Origin: Anaeramoeba flamelloides
Taxonomy: Eukaryota; Metamonada; Anaeramoebidae
Assembly (NCBI GenBank): GCA_027625915.1
Contig: JANTQA010000021.1
Span: forward strand, 1,240,001-1,304,000
Direction of reading: 5' to 3'
Length of the DNA: 64,000 nt
In this document: one piece after another, positions 45,741 to 56,530 of the stretch
Layout of the letters: each line of letters opens with the position of its first letter
How positions within the stretch are numbered: the first letter of the stretch is position 1
Program-made: the position numbers and the translations under genes
The notes under the pieces: generated by a model
Told to the model about the DNA's origin: nothing
Databases searched by the model: none
Seen by the model: only the letters and a program-made list of their open reading frames with translations

Positions 45741-47348
45741 ATGAGCCTCGTTCGGTTACAAACCAAATTGAAGAAGCTACAAAACAGCTCAGAATTTTCT
45801 GATGTCCAGTTAATTATTGGATCAACAAAAACAAATTTTTATGCACACAAATTACTCTTGTCTTTAAATTCCACAGTCTTTCAAACACTCTTTTATGGCC
45901 AAAATTGGAAGGAAGTTGACGGTAAAAAAGTGTCTGTTGTGAGCTTGCCTGACGTCTCAGCCAAAGCGTTTGAGCATTTGATCAATTTTTGCTACACCCA
46001 ACAGATCAACATCCCACACGATTTGCTGTGGGATGTCTTGTCGCTTTCGGACAAATTCCAAATCAACGATCTCTCGATGCTCATCTCCAAGCAGATCCTC
46101 CAAAAGGTAACGGTTAACGATTGCCTTTTAGTTTTGGATCGATCTGTGACTGCGCGCTACAGCGAATTAACAAAAAATACGCTTTCGTTTGTTGTTAAAA
46201 ACTGTGGTGTTGTGCTAACAAGACTCGGCTGCTTGAATAATTTGCACACAGGAACCATCAATTTAATTTTAGAGTCAAATTCAATTTGGGTCCCTGAATT
46301 TGAAATTTACAAAAGATTGAAGGAAAGACATAATTATAAAATTAGCAATTTTCTCAAGCAAAAAAGCAATTTTCAAAACGACTTAAAATTCACAAACCAA
46401 TTTTCATTATTGAAGCTGTCTTTAAAAAAAGAATTAGAAAAAATAAGAAAGGAATTGCTGCCTTCGTATGTGGATTTTGATTTAAATTCAGTTTCTCATC
46501 TCACAACAACCCTACTGAGCCACCAAAAATGCCTTTCTTCAGATTTGGAAAACAAACCCAAAACAAGAAACGAGAAAGCCGAAGAAAACCCAAACTTCAA
46601 GGTCACCCCAAAGGCACTCAAAACAAAATACTTTTCCACACGGAGATCAGACAAGCCAAACAAAGACTTAAACATTGCGCTGCTAACGACCGAAAAAGAT
46701 CAAATCAGAATTAATGACTTAATCAAAACATTAACACACGAAACCGGGATCTCGAACGTGGTTGTGATTGACATTTCTTCCAAAAGGCAAATGAACAAAC
46801 AGCTAGATGAGAAAAGTTTATCCAAATACGATTGTGTAATTGTGTTTTCTCCGTCTAAAAAAATCGGCGCGCCTATTTTATTAGGATTTTTGCTCGAAAA
46901 ATACGTTCAAGACGGCGGCGGGCTCGTAATTTCATCTGTGTGTGCGTTGATACTCGGAGCAAAGGGTCAATTAAAGGGGAACATTATCAAGAGTAATTTC
47001 CTTCCCGTGAAAATGTCCAAATATTTAATATCAGGCACGCCAAGCTCTTCGAAAAATTGGATCATACCTAATCACCCGATTATCAACGGCGTGAAACACT
47101 TTCACGGTGGGCTCAGATCCCACCACGTACAAGTAGAAGGTGTGAAAAATAATTCCAATTTAATAGCAAATTGGAACGATGGTTCTGTATTGATCGCAGA
47201 AAAAAAGAATAGTGATAATGGTGGAATTGTTGTGATCCTGAATATGTTCCTTGTTTCAAATTCACATGATGACCAGGAAGGCTGGAATTCAAATACAGAT
47301 GGGGCTAAAATTATTGTAAATGCAGTGAAATATGCTTCACAGCTTTAA
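45741..47348 (+). CDS. BTB/POZ-BACK protein with C-terminal Rossmann/GATase-like domain, 535 aa
   Basis: An ATG in an A-rich context starts the frame. The BTB fold (about 18-118) is clear: FSDVQLIIGSTKTNFYAHKL, LLSLNSTVFQTLFYG, LPDVSAKAFEHLINFCY, LSLSDKFQINDL. A BACK-like helical region follows (about 120-200) with CLLVLDRSVTARYSELTKNT. A charged linker (about 215-300) leads to an alpha/beta domain (about 308-535): DLNIALLTTEKDQIRINDLI, YDCVIVFSPSK, YVQDGGGLVISSVCAL, NHPIINGVKHF and GAKIIVNAVKYAS. This last part has the shape of the class I glutamine-amidotransferase-like (ThuA/flavodoxin-like) fold, but I see no Cys-His-Glu triad. BTB-BACK proteins usually dimerise and bind Cullin-3 to deliver substrates for ubiquitination. 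The C-terminal domain here replaces the usual Kelch repeats, so it would be the ligand- or substrate-binding part. No intron; GC content is higher than in the flanks. Confidence 0.85.
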   Translation: MSLVRLQTKLKKLQNSSEFSDVQLIIGSTKTNFYAHKLLLSLNSTVFQTLFYGQNWKEVDGKKVSVVSLPDVSAKAFEHLINFCYTQQINIPHDLLWDVLSLSDKFQINDLSMLISKQILQKVTVNDCLLVLDRSVTARYSELTKNTLSFVVKNCGVVLTRLGCLNNLHTGTINLILESNSIWVPEFEIYKRLKERHNYKISNFLKQKSNFQNDLKFTNQFSLLKLSLKKELEKIRKELLPSYVDFDLNSVSHLTTTLLSHQKCLSSDLENKPKTRNEKAEENPNFKVTPKALKTKYFSTRRSDKPNKDLNIALLTTEKDQIRINDLIKTLTHETGISNVVVIDISSKRQMNKQLDEKSLSKYDCVIVFSPSKKIGAPILLGFLLEKYVQDGGGLVISSVCALILGAKGQLKGNIIKSNFLPVKMSKYLISGTPSSSKNWIIPNHPIINGVKHFHGGLRSHHVQVEGVKNNSNLIANWNDGSVLIAEKKNSDNGGIVVILNMFLVSNSHDDQEGWNSNTDGAKIIVNAVKYASQL

Positions 47349-47480
47349 TATTGTGTAATAATAGAACTTATCTATTAATTTTTTTCTATTAATACGGATT
47401 TATAGAAACATCCCAATAAATTATACAAACACTGTGCTAATTCATGTGCAACATATTTTTATTCTCGAATTATTACACAC

Positions 47481-47481
<1 letters not shown>

Positions 47482-47521
<40 letters not shown>
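47482..47521. repeat. (TA)n microsatellite
   Basis: About 18 TA dinucleotides with one interruption (TATGTATATA) lie 130 bp past the BTB stop codon. Confidence 0.9.
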
Positions 47522-47522
<1 letters not shown>

Positions 47523-47836
47523 GTTAAATATTTATTAATAATAGTTGTTTTGCTATTACTATTATCATACCGCCTGTTAATAATAACATTTATTTATAAT
47601 ATAATTTTAGATTTAATTTTTTATTTTAATATCGTGAGGAGTGTAACTATTTATTGAATTATTTTTTTGAAATTTTATATTTCAATTTAATCAATGAATA
47701 TACAAAAGTTTATTATTTTCCCATTTATTTTTTTTTGAAAGTTTCCTTTTTTCTTTAAAGAAAAAAGAATTTTTTTTTTTATTATTTTTTAGTTTCTTTT
47801 TTTTTTTTAGTAAAAAGTAGAGAAGAAGAAAAATAA

Positions 47837-48120
47837 TCAATCGTGTGGTTCGGATTTGGTTGGCAACAATGGAAGAAGAAAATTAGTGGGGCAATTTAAC
47901 TTCTTCTTACATACGGTTGCCTTGAAGTGGGGATTAACTTCTGTTGAGTACGGGAATATAATTCTGAGTAATTGGATCAACTTCTGCCAAGTATGGTATC
48001 ACAAAAACTAAGTGAAAACAAAGGTGTTGATTTTGATCATTTCGATATAATTAACATAAATTTAGATAACTAACATTCCCATTCATTACTTAGGGTGCGA
48101 AAAAAAAAAACCTTTTTCAT
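47837..48120 (-). CDS. small gene candidate with two competing splice forms
   Basis: Model 1: exon 1 (48,120-48,090) MKKVFFFRTL, GTAATG donor, 82 nt intron, exon 2 (48,007-47,934) reading FVIPYLAEVDPITQNYIPVL then NRS and TAA. This is a 34 aa secreted-type peptide. Model 2: an exon from 47,983, after CTTGGCAG, to TGA at 47,837 in another frame, reading KLIQLLRIIFPYSTEVNPHF, KATVCKKKLNCPTNFLLPLL, PTKSEPHD. This is longer and looks more protein-like, but its upstream exon is unclear. Both frames overlap on the same 50 bases. The patch is clearly less AT-rich than its flanks. Family unknown. Confidence 0.35.
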
Positions 48121-48349
48121 AAAGTTTTTAGTTTTTGTTTTGTTTTTTTTTTTCTTTTTCTTTTGATTATTCTTATTCTTGTTTTTTTTTTGTGTGTTTT
48201 TCTTTTTTTTTTTCTATCTTTCTTTTTTTTTAATAATCTTTTTTTTTTTTTTCTTTTTTCATTTTTCTCATTATTTTTCTTTTTTTAACTTTGATACTTT
48301 TTTTTAAGAAAAATAAAGAGATAAATAACAATCTCAAAAAATCCAATAA

Positions 48350-48865
48350 ACTTTAAGACAATTGGGGGTATACAATGTATTTTAAAACTTAACTTAATTA
48401 TTAGAAAAAAACCCTCTGTTGGGCTTTTTTTCATTGAAATATCTTTAAACAATCTGTAATACCCATTCGATAAATTATGACTAAGTTTTTTTTAGTTTTT
48501 GGCTTTATTTTTTTTAAAATTTTTAAAATATAAGGTTTTTATATATCTAGAATGATTTTAAAGTGTCTAAAAATAAGATTCAATAATTATTTACTCTTGA
48601 ATACATAATGATATAAAGTTAGATCCACTTTTCAGGAACAAACTTTCTACACGATTTAAGGTACAGAAAAAAAATCACAAATTAAGGTACAAGACTCATA
48701 TACTTGTATTAGAATTTGTGCAAAAAAAATCTAAAAAATGTGTTTTAATTTTGGGATTTTTTGTGCTTTAAATCCTGTAAAAAGTTTGTTTCTTAATAGT
48801 TAAACTGATTATATATATCAATTTATTATTTCGGGTGAATCCCAATTGTCAAATGGGCTTTATTC
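48350..48865. mobile_element. MITE family A, copy 4 (inverted, decayed, interrupted by H2)
   Basis: In reverse complement it matches copy 1 over TTTTTTAGTTTTTGG, ATATAAGGTTTTTATA and TTTATTATTTC.GGTGA. The match is interrupted exactly by element H2 (48,616-48,811). The ends are hard to place. Confidence 0.55.
48616..48811. mobile_element. foldback MITE family H, copy 2, nested in MITE A4
   Basis: The arms GATCCACTTTTCAGGAACAA and its counterpart TTGTTTCTTAATAGTTAAAC share the GGCACAAACTTT-type core with copies 1 and 3. Family A sequence resumes on both sides. Confidence 0.6.
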
Positions 48866-49522
48866 TGAGTCGGATATATAAAATTTTTATTTTTTTAAAA
48901 ATTTTTAATACTTTTTTTTTTTTTTATTTTTTGTAAATGTTTCTCAATTTCGAGTTAAGTATCCGAAATATTTTATTTCAGATAATTGATTTGATTTTAA
49001 AATTTTATAAATATTTGTATTTATTCCATTTTTTTAGGCACTTTTGTAAAATAACAGGAAATTTCTGTAAATTATCAGTAAGATTTATTCCCATTATTTA
49101 AACCAAACCATCTCAAACATTTAACCATGATAAACGAAATATTTTATTTTTTTAATTTAGAAATGGCTCATAAATACCAAAATTATATGGGAAACAAATT
49201 TAATAAATTAATTAATTCTTTTTCCTTAAAATTTTGTAATATTTTTAACCAAATTTTGATATTTTCATAATTAATATATTTATTGAAATTACAAACTTTT
49301 TTCATTAGTTTCACCCTCAAATATTAAAGAGTAAAAATTTAGAATTATTATTTTCGATTAGAATATATTTTTTTTTATCAAAAAGATTTGTTTTTAAAAA
49401 CACTGAGTAGACCTTGCAATGTAAATATATATTGGAATTTATACTATTCCCGATTATACAATTTAACATCATTTCATAATCTTACCTGTGATTCAGAACT
49501 AAAAGTACATGATATTTTAGAA
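48866..49522. other. gene-free AT-rich spacer
   Basis: I see nothing supported on either strand. Confidence 0.35.
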
Positions 49523-49889
49523 TACTGATAATTGAACTATAAATAGGAAAAAACTTTCACTTCCCTTTTCGTATTTTTCTATACATATAGAGTTTCCAAA
49601 GAAGTGAACTATACAGTCATCTCCACTATTAAGGCACAAACTTTAACGAAAATTAAGTAAAAATAATAATCTCAAATAAAGGTACAAAATTCAGATTCTA
49701 GTAAAATAATTTGTCTAGAAAAATAATAATTCCAAATTTTGTGTCTTAATTTGAGATTTTTTTTTGTCTTAAATTTCGTTGAAGTTTGTGCCTTAAATTT
49801 GAAACTGACTGTAATTTAAAAACTCTATTTGAAAAGAAAATTATAAATGAAGTGAAAAATTTTTCCTATTTATAGTTCAAATACCAGTA
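49523..49889. repeat. foldback element I, copy 2, split by H3
   Basis: The left arm is TACTGATAATTGAACTATAA then ATAGGAAAAA. The right arm is the complement, ending TAGTTCAAATACCAGTA. It is homologous to 2790-2956. Element H3 sits in the middle. Confidence 0.7.
49614..49811. mobile_element. foldback MITE family H, copy 3, nested in element I2
   Basis: It starts CAGTCATCTCCACTATTAAG and ends CCTTAAATTTGAAACTGACT then G, with TA on each side. CAGT...ACTG ends and a TA target are the pattern of Tc1/mariner-type MITEs. Confidence 0.75.
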
Positions 49890-50391
49890 TTGGCTTTTTG
49901 TACTTGAAAAATTATTATTTTTGAGAACTAAGCAAGTTCTTAGATGAATAAATTTCATAAAAATTGGTGAAAAATTTGTTATATATGTTTGGTTAAATAA
50001 ATTTATTTTTTTTTTTTTCAGATCTTGGAATTTTGAGATGTTATCTATAAAAATAAAATAATTTTTTAAAATTTTTTTGAATTTTTTCTTTTCTATTTTT
50101 TTTTTGAAATTTATCTGTTTAATATTTCAATTAATAAAAAATTTGAACTTGAATGGTTTTAATATTATTTTTATTGTAGCTTCATAATTATTAATTTAAT
50201 ATTAGGAATATAAAATTGTAAGATGATCTCTCTTTTATTTCATCATAGATAAAAAAATAAAAAAAAATAAATCAGTAATTTTCAAGTTAAAAACATCAAT
50301 CCAAAATAACAACCCTTTTTTAGACCAAGTTATAAGTACATTTTGATTCAAATTTAACTCGGGTGGAAAAGATACACACAAACTTAACTGC

Positions 50392-50473
50392 TTAGGTTTT
50401 GAGAGCAAAAACCTTTATATCAAAATAAAAACCAATTTTTTCATCTTCTTCCAATACAATATCCAAATCAGAA
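50392..50473 (-). CDS. orphan terminal-exon candidate
   Basis: After an AATAAG acceptor the minus strand reads SDLDIVLEEDEKIGFYFDIK then VFALKT and TAA. It has high complexity and is acidic. Upstream, FTFKIDLASNI is in the same frame before a TGA, so an intron or a break lies between. I found no other exon of this gene; it may be a relic. Unrecognised family. Confidence 0.3.
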
Positions 50474-50976
50474 CTTATTCATATATTTGATGCCAAATCA
50501 ATTTTGAAGGTAAAAACCCAAGGTCTTTTGGAGAAATTTTAATATATCAATTCAATTTGTTTCAAATTGTCCCATTTTTTGTATTGGGAAATTTTCTAAA
50601 TAGATAATTAATTTTTATAATTATTCTCTTTTAAAAACTAAAACATTAAGAAACCAGTGTTGTATTCTCTTATTGTTTATTGTCGGTTTTTCTGATAATA
50701 AAATTCAAAAGTCTTCTCGAAAAAAAGAAACTCTGCTATTGATGTGAATTTGGAACTTGGGACAAGGAAAGAATTTTATAAATTAATAGAATTTACACAT
50801 TTATTATTTTTTAGGATTATACAGAAAGAGAATTCTGTCGACAACCAACCTAACAATAAAAATTAGTCTTGTGACAGTTTTTTCTTGAATTTTCTTATCT
50901 TCGCCTTAGATTTGAAGGAAAAAATACAATTTCTTAATCATTTTTCTTAAAGTAATTCTTATTTTTATAATTATAA

Positions 50977-51623
50977 ATGCCAAACTCAAAAGGGTACAGA
51001 GCAGGAACAAGACACAAATATAGAAGAGGTTTCCGTCAACATGGTATGCCAGGACTCTCAACATACCTTCGAACCTTCAAATTGGGCGAATATGTCGATA
51101 TCATTGCTAACAGTGCAATCCAAAAAGGTCTTCCATACAAGGTCTTTCATGGAACAACAGGAAGAGTTTGGGCTGTCACCCCACGTGCTATTGGTGTAGA
51201 AGTTTTAAAAACAGTTAAACATAGAAGATTTAGAAAGAAATTATATGTAAGAATCGAACACGTTAGAAAATCAAAGTGTAGAGATGACTTTTTAAAAAGA
51301 GTCAGAAAAAACCAATTGCTTGTTCAAAAAGCTAAAAAAGAAAAAAGTAAGCTTTTTTTTTTTTTTCACTTTTCCTTTTCCTTTTCCTTTTCTTTTAAAT
51401 TGTTTTTTTTAATTTTTTGTTTTTTGAAAATTTTTTCTTTTTGCTTTTTTTTTTTTTTTTTTCTTTTTTCAAAAAACAAAAAACAATAATAATAAACAAT
51501 AAAAAAGAAAAACCACAAGTCCCAAAAAGATGGCCAAAACAACCAAGAGAAGGAGAATTTGTCAAATTCAAAAAAGAACAAGTCAAAATGCTTCGACCAG
51601 TCAAATTTGAGCTTGACTTTTAA
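50977..51623 (+). CDS. RPL21: 60S ribosomal protein L21 (eL21), two exons, 161 aa
   Basis: Exon 1 (50,977-51,346) encodes MPNSKGYRAGTRHKYRRGFR, then GMPGLSTYLRTFKLGEYVDI, the GTTGRVWAVT core and VRIEHVRKSKCRDDFLKRV, all matching eL21. A GTAAGC donor at 51,347 and an AG ending at 51,507 bound a 161 nt pyrimidine-rich intron. Exon 2 (51,508-51,623) continues in phase as KPQVPKRWPKQPREGEFVKF and ends RPVKFELDF, TAA. The length is that of the human protein (160 aa). eL21 is a structural protein of the large cytosolic ribosomal subunit near the 5S rRNA. Read without splicing, exon 1 would end in a nonsense Phe/Lys tail, so the intron is certain. Codons are less AT-rich than the flanks, as for a highly expressed gene. 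The upstream 40 bases are very AT-rich up to the ATG. Confidence 0.97.
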
Positions 51624-54294
51624 ATTAAAAAGGTTTTAGATCAAATACAAACTTCTTGTAAAATGTTTTTTTCTTTTTAAAAACTTTGCTTTTTAAAAAT
51701 AATACAAAACAAAATAATTAACCACAAACAAACCTCAAAATTGGTACACTCCATTATTTAAATCATATTTGAAGAACCATTTTATTGATCTAATTTTAAT
51801 AAACGAAAAATAAAATTCTCAAAATATTCTTTCCAATATAGATCAAGTAAATAATAATAATATAATAAACCTCCAATAAAAACAATATTTTTCTTCAAGT
51901 TGTTTATTTTTTTCGATTACCCTCAACTTAGCAAATGCAAGTTTGTTTTCATTTTTTTTTATCTTTTTCTTTTGTTGTCTTTACAACCATTTGGGTGATG
52001 AAATCCTTAAAATTAAGTTCAGAAAATTAAAAATGAATCGAGATCTTATACTAAGTAAGTAATCCATTCTTTTACCATCGGACAGATCTAATGTATAAAT
52101 ACCAAATAAGATAAGTTCTTATCATATCTGATAAGTTACCAGACTTTTATCAAGATCGGATAGAGATAATAAAATAAAAAAAAATATACTTATGTAAAGA
52201 TTTAGTATAATGAATAAATTGTCTTTTTGTCAAATTTTTTTATTATTAGTTCGTATCTGTGTTTAAAGAAGTAACAACACTAAACACCACTTGAATTGAA
52301 ATATTTGATTGTTTACTGATAAATTCTCATAAATTTCAAAAAATTTTTTGTAAAATTTCCATTTTTATAAACCTTCAAAGTGTTTCTTATCAAACAGTCA
52401 ACTGACAAAGAATATTTTGAAGAACAACTAATTTTACAGAGTTTCTTAACACTTGGTTTCATAAGATGCCTTATTCAAAGTTTGAGCTTAATAATTTCAA
52501 AAAGGAAAATCAAGTAAAAATTTCCAAACAAAAATTGCAATTTATCAGTATTAAAAATTATATTAGTGCTCTTAAGTTCTAGATTCCCTAAAAATTTAAA
52601 AAATAAAAAACTTTAATTTTATATAATATCAACAATTACAACTTCAGAGAAAATATTTTGAAGGAAGTAAGTACATTTTACCATTTTGAAAAATTTTAAT
52701 TGTGTGAACATTACTAAAAAATATTTTTTGAGTGCCACCAGATATTGAAACTTTGAAACAAAACACCATCCACTAGTCTATTCGTGAAAAGAAAAGCCAA
52801 CACAAATCAATTCAGAGTTGAATCTTTAATTTTTCAATTTTTTGAACTTTTTTTTTGATTAAATTTTTGGCTTTATTAAATTTGGTTTTTTGGATCTAGA
52901 AATGTGTTTATATAAAAGATTGAAATTAATCAAACAGTAAACGAAAAAAATATACTCGAAAAGGTGTGCATTTGAAACAAATATTTTCTTTTACATGACC
53001 AAACACGAAAGATCACCATTCCAAATAAAGTTGTTAAAATCAAGAATGAAAAAAAAAAAAATCGATCAAAGCCTATTTTCGAAGATTGGTTTTCTTTATC
53101 TTCTTAATTTGGATGAATAAAAACTATTTTTTTACTTTGAATTTCTCGCCCCATTAATATTTATGATTATTTTAAAAAACCTTTTGTGACAAATTTGCTT
53201 TCAAAATTCTTTTTTCAAATATTTTTATCAAAAAAAGCCAAAACAAGGAATACTATTTCAAAAATTAAAATAAAGGGGTTGAATTCTTGGAATCAAAAAA
53301 CAGCTACAAAAGATTCAAATCAAAATAATTGAAAAATTCAAGAAAAAATTTCAATCAGATTCAGTATTTTTTTGAGTTCTCATTTTAATGGAAAATAAAT
53401 AATTATAAAATCAAACGAATTTGTCCAATAAACCCTTATTTCTCAAGAAGAATTAAAAAATCTCTGATTTACTGAACTAAAACAAGAATTAGATGAATTA
53501 AATGACAATAAGATTTTTAAATTCATTTTGGAAATTCTTTTGAAATAAACAGTAATTTGTTTTTCAATAATTTTACAAATCAAAGTATCAACATAAAGAA
53601 TTAAAAATAAAACCAAATAAAGAATTAGTAATTGCACAAAATGTTAAATATAGGGTCAAGTAATAAATGATTTTTATTTCTATTTTTTTGATCAATTTTT
53701 TCTTTTTTTTGATTTCCATTTTTTGGTGGGTATGAAAATATCTTATACTAGGATATATTCCACTCACTTATTTATGAAAATATCAATGTATTTGGCTAAA
53801 GAAATGAATTGAAGAATTCAGTTTCACATAAATGGTGGCTCTCAAAAAATGAAAAATGCACTTACACCCTTAAATTAAAAAAATATAATAAATTTGGAGA
53901 AATTTATTTAATTTTTTTAACTAGGATTACTTTTTGTGATATAAGACTAAAAACATTCTTATTGTGTTATCAGATTATTTGAATATAATACTTCATAATT
54001 ATTTTATTATAACCATATCAGCAAATATTCCCCAAATCTAAATATTCCAGAGATCTCAAAAAATAATTATAATAATAATTATTTCTTTTCAAAATTCTAT
54101 TTTCGAAAAGAGAATTCCAGGGTTTATTGGTATTTCTTATATAAATTTATATTTAATAGTGTCATGTGTTTTAAAAACTAATTAATTATATCCGATAATA
54201 TTATTTCAATATTATTAAACAATTTTATGTTAATTAAATTCTTCTTCTTCTTCCTTTTTTTTAACCTTACTTTTAATGTTTTAATGACTTAATT
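51624..54294. other. gene-free AT-rich spacer
   Basis: A patch at 52,030-52,170 has several short overlapping palindromes around GATAAG/CTTATC and ATCGGA. No supported gene was found. Confidence 0.35.
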
Positions 54295-54827
54295 AAACTA
54301 AATTCCAAAAAATTGGACACAGTTTAAACAGTTGAAAGAAGAACAATACTACACTTTAACTTTAATTTAGAATAAATTTTGTTTTTAAAAACTATTTTCA
54401 TTTTTTGTCTTTTTTGTTTTGTTTTCATTTCCTTTTTTTCCAGTTATGTAATTTGTTTCCTTAGATCTGTAATTTTTTTTCGATAGTTGTGAGAACGTTA
54501 ATGTTGAATTTGTTAAATAGAATAATCCCATACAATTGATTGATGGTATCTTATCATTTGATCTATTAACAATTGTTGGTGAAATTTCAACAAAATTAAC
54601 TTTACTTTTTTTGTTCAGCTCGTTTAATTATTTTGGACACACCAATTTTTATTTTTGAATTTTTATATTTTTTTTCTTTTATTTGCATGAAAATGAATAC
54701 TTATAAAAACATTAATACTGGGTAACTTAAATGTTTTTTTATATTAAATTTCGAAAAAAAACTATGAATTGGGTTTTTTTTCCTATTTTTGATTTTGGGT
54801 GTGTCTAAATTTTTGGATTGGGGTTGA
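54295..54827. mobile_element. MITE family F, copy 1
   Basis: The left end is TAAACTAAATTCCAAAAAAT then TGGACAC. The right end reverse complemented is TCAACCCCAATCCAAAAATT then TAGACACACC. The element is 533 bp. The second copy lies at 55,946-56,477. Confidence 0.8.
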
Positions 54828-55458
54828 TTATGAAATAAAATAATACACGAATTTTTGTTTTTATTTTATAATCGGGCCATAATATTTTCTAGATAATTCT
54901 TTTGAATTTAAATTAATAAAAATATTTCCTTATTTTAGAGTATATAATCAAGGATTTATTCAAACTTTTATTTACAACAATTACTCAACTTCAACTAAAC
55001 AATTTAGCAATAAAATTAAAAAATTAAATCAAAAAAAAAAAAACTATTTCTATTACCTTTCCGATCTTTTAAATTCATTAATTTGTGAATTTTTAAAAAA
55101 CATTGGATTCATAATAATTCTTCTTTTTGATGCACAATATTAATTTAGCATTTTTATTTTAATTCCTAATCAATTTTAGTAAAATTTGTAATTATTTAGA
55201 ATTTGTAAGATTATATTATTGAAATATTAAATTGTGAATTATGATATTATCTTCATATCAGTATTAAAAATTAATTTGTATTTATTTCTCACTTTATCTT
55301 TTGGTCTTATCACTTATTTAATTTGCTTCTTTTAATTTATTTTTTTAAATAGATTGTTTTTTTGAAGATCCTTGTGATGATCAAATTATTTTTTTTTCTA
55401 TTTCTCTAAAATACGTTAATGTTTACTGAAAAGTTATTTTCTTCTTTTTGTTTTATAC
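54828..55458. other. gene-free AT-rich spacer
   Basis: I see nothing supported on either strand. Confidence 0.35.
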
Positions 55459-56530
55459 CCAAACCCCAATTCAGAATTTTTAACACATTAAAATTCAATT
55501 TTTGAAAAAAAAATCTTATTAAATCAGTTCTAGAAGTAACACCAAATTAGAATCATTCACTAATTGAAATATTCACACTTTTTTATAAATTACAATACTC
55601 ATAGAACAAAAAAATAAATAATTATCAATACAAATAAATCATCGGTGTGTTAAAAACATTTTGGAGAGGGTAAAGAAAAAAAATACATTGGTAAATTTGT
55701 TTAAATTCTATTAGGAATGATTTATTGAACAAAGGTTAGATGCCATTAAATAAATTTTATTTGAGTTCTTCTATTTTGAACAATTCAACTTTAATCTAAT
55801 ATCAATAGTTTGAAAAAAAAAAAATTGAACTAAGGAAACAAGTTCTTTAATTCAAAAAATATAATTAAAATAAAAAATTTAAGATGAAAAAATGATTTTC
55901 ATATTTTGTAAAATCAAAAAATTATTTCCAATTTAAATGAAATTGTAAACCCCATTCCAAAAATTTAGACACACTCAAAATCAAAAATAGGCAAAAAAAA
56001 ACTCAATTTATTATATTTTTCCAAACCTAATATAAAACAACATTTAAGTAACCCAGTATTAATTTTTTAATAAATAATCATTTTAATCAAAATAAAAGAA
56101 AAAAATATAAAACTCAACAATAAAAACAGGTGTGTCCAATATAATGAAACTAGCTGAACAAAAAATGTATTGGTAAATTTGTCGAAATTTCACCAACAAT
56201 TGTTGATCCATCAAATGTTAAGATAACATCTACCAATTGTATGTTATTTTCCAATTTAAAAAGCTCAACACTAACCCTCTATCAACCATTGAAAAAAAAA
56301 ATTCGAGATCTAAGGAAAAAGATTACGTAACTGCAAAAAAGGAAATGAAAACAAACACAAAAAAGACAAAAAATGAAATTGTTTGTAAAATCAAAATCTT
56401 TCCAAATGAATTTAAAGTGTAGTAATGATGTTCTTTACACTGTTTAAACTGTGTCCAATTTTTTGGAATCTAGTTTATTATTGTAATTGTTTTGGTCGTT
56501 ATAACTATGTGAAAAATTTTGAATTTTAGA
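55459..56530. mobile_element. MITE family E, copy 5 (inverted), split by a family F element
   Basis: Family E sequence runs from AAACCCCAATTCAGAATTTT to AATTTAAATGAAATTG at 55,945. It resumes after F2 as TTATTGTAATTG and ends GAAAAATTTTGAATTTTAGA near 56,530. Confidence 0.8.
55946..56477. mobile_element. MITE family F, copy 2 (inverted), nested in MITE E5
   Basis: It runs from TAAACCCCATTCCAAAAATT to CAATTTTTTGGAATCTAGTT then TA. The TA at each end collapses to one TA in uninterrupted E copies (GAAATTGTATTATTGTGATTG region at 33,590-33,612), so this is a TA target duplication. Confidence 0.85.

Noticed and set aside
51366-51604. Minus-strand frames at the RPL21 3' end
   Set aside because: They read through the pyrimidine-rich RPL21 intron and exon 2 in antisense.
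56237-56422. 61-codon plus frame inside MITE F2
   Set aside because: Lys-rich translation of A-rich MITE sequence; copy F1 has no matching frame and no transposase motif.
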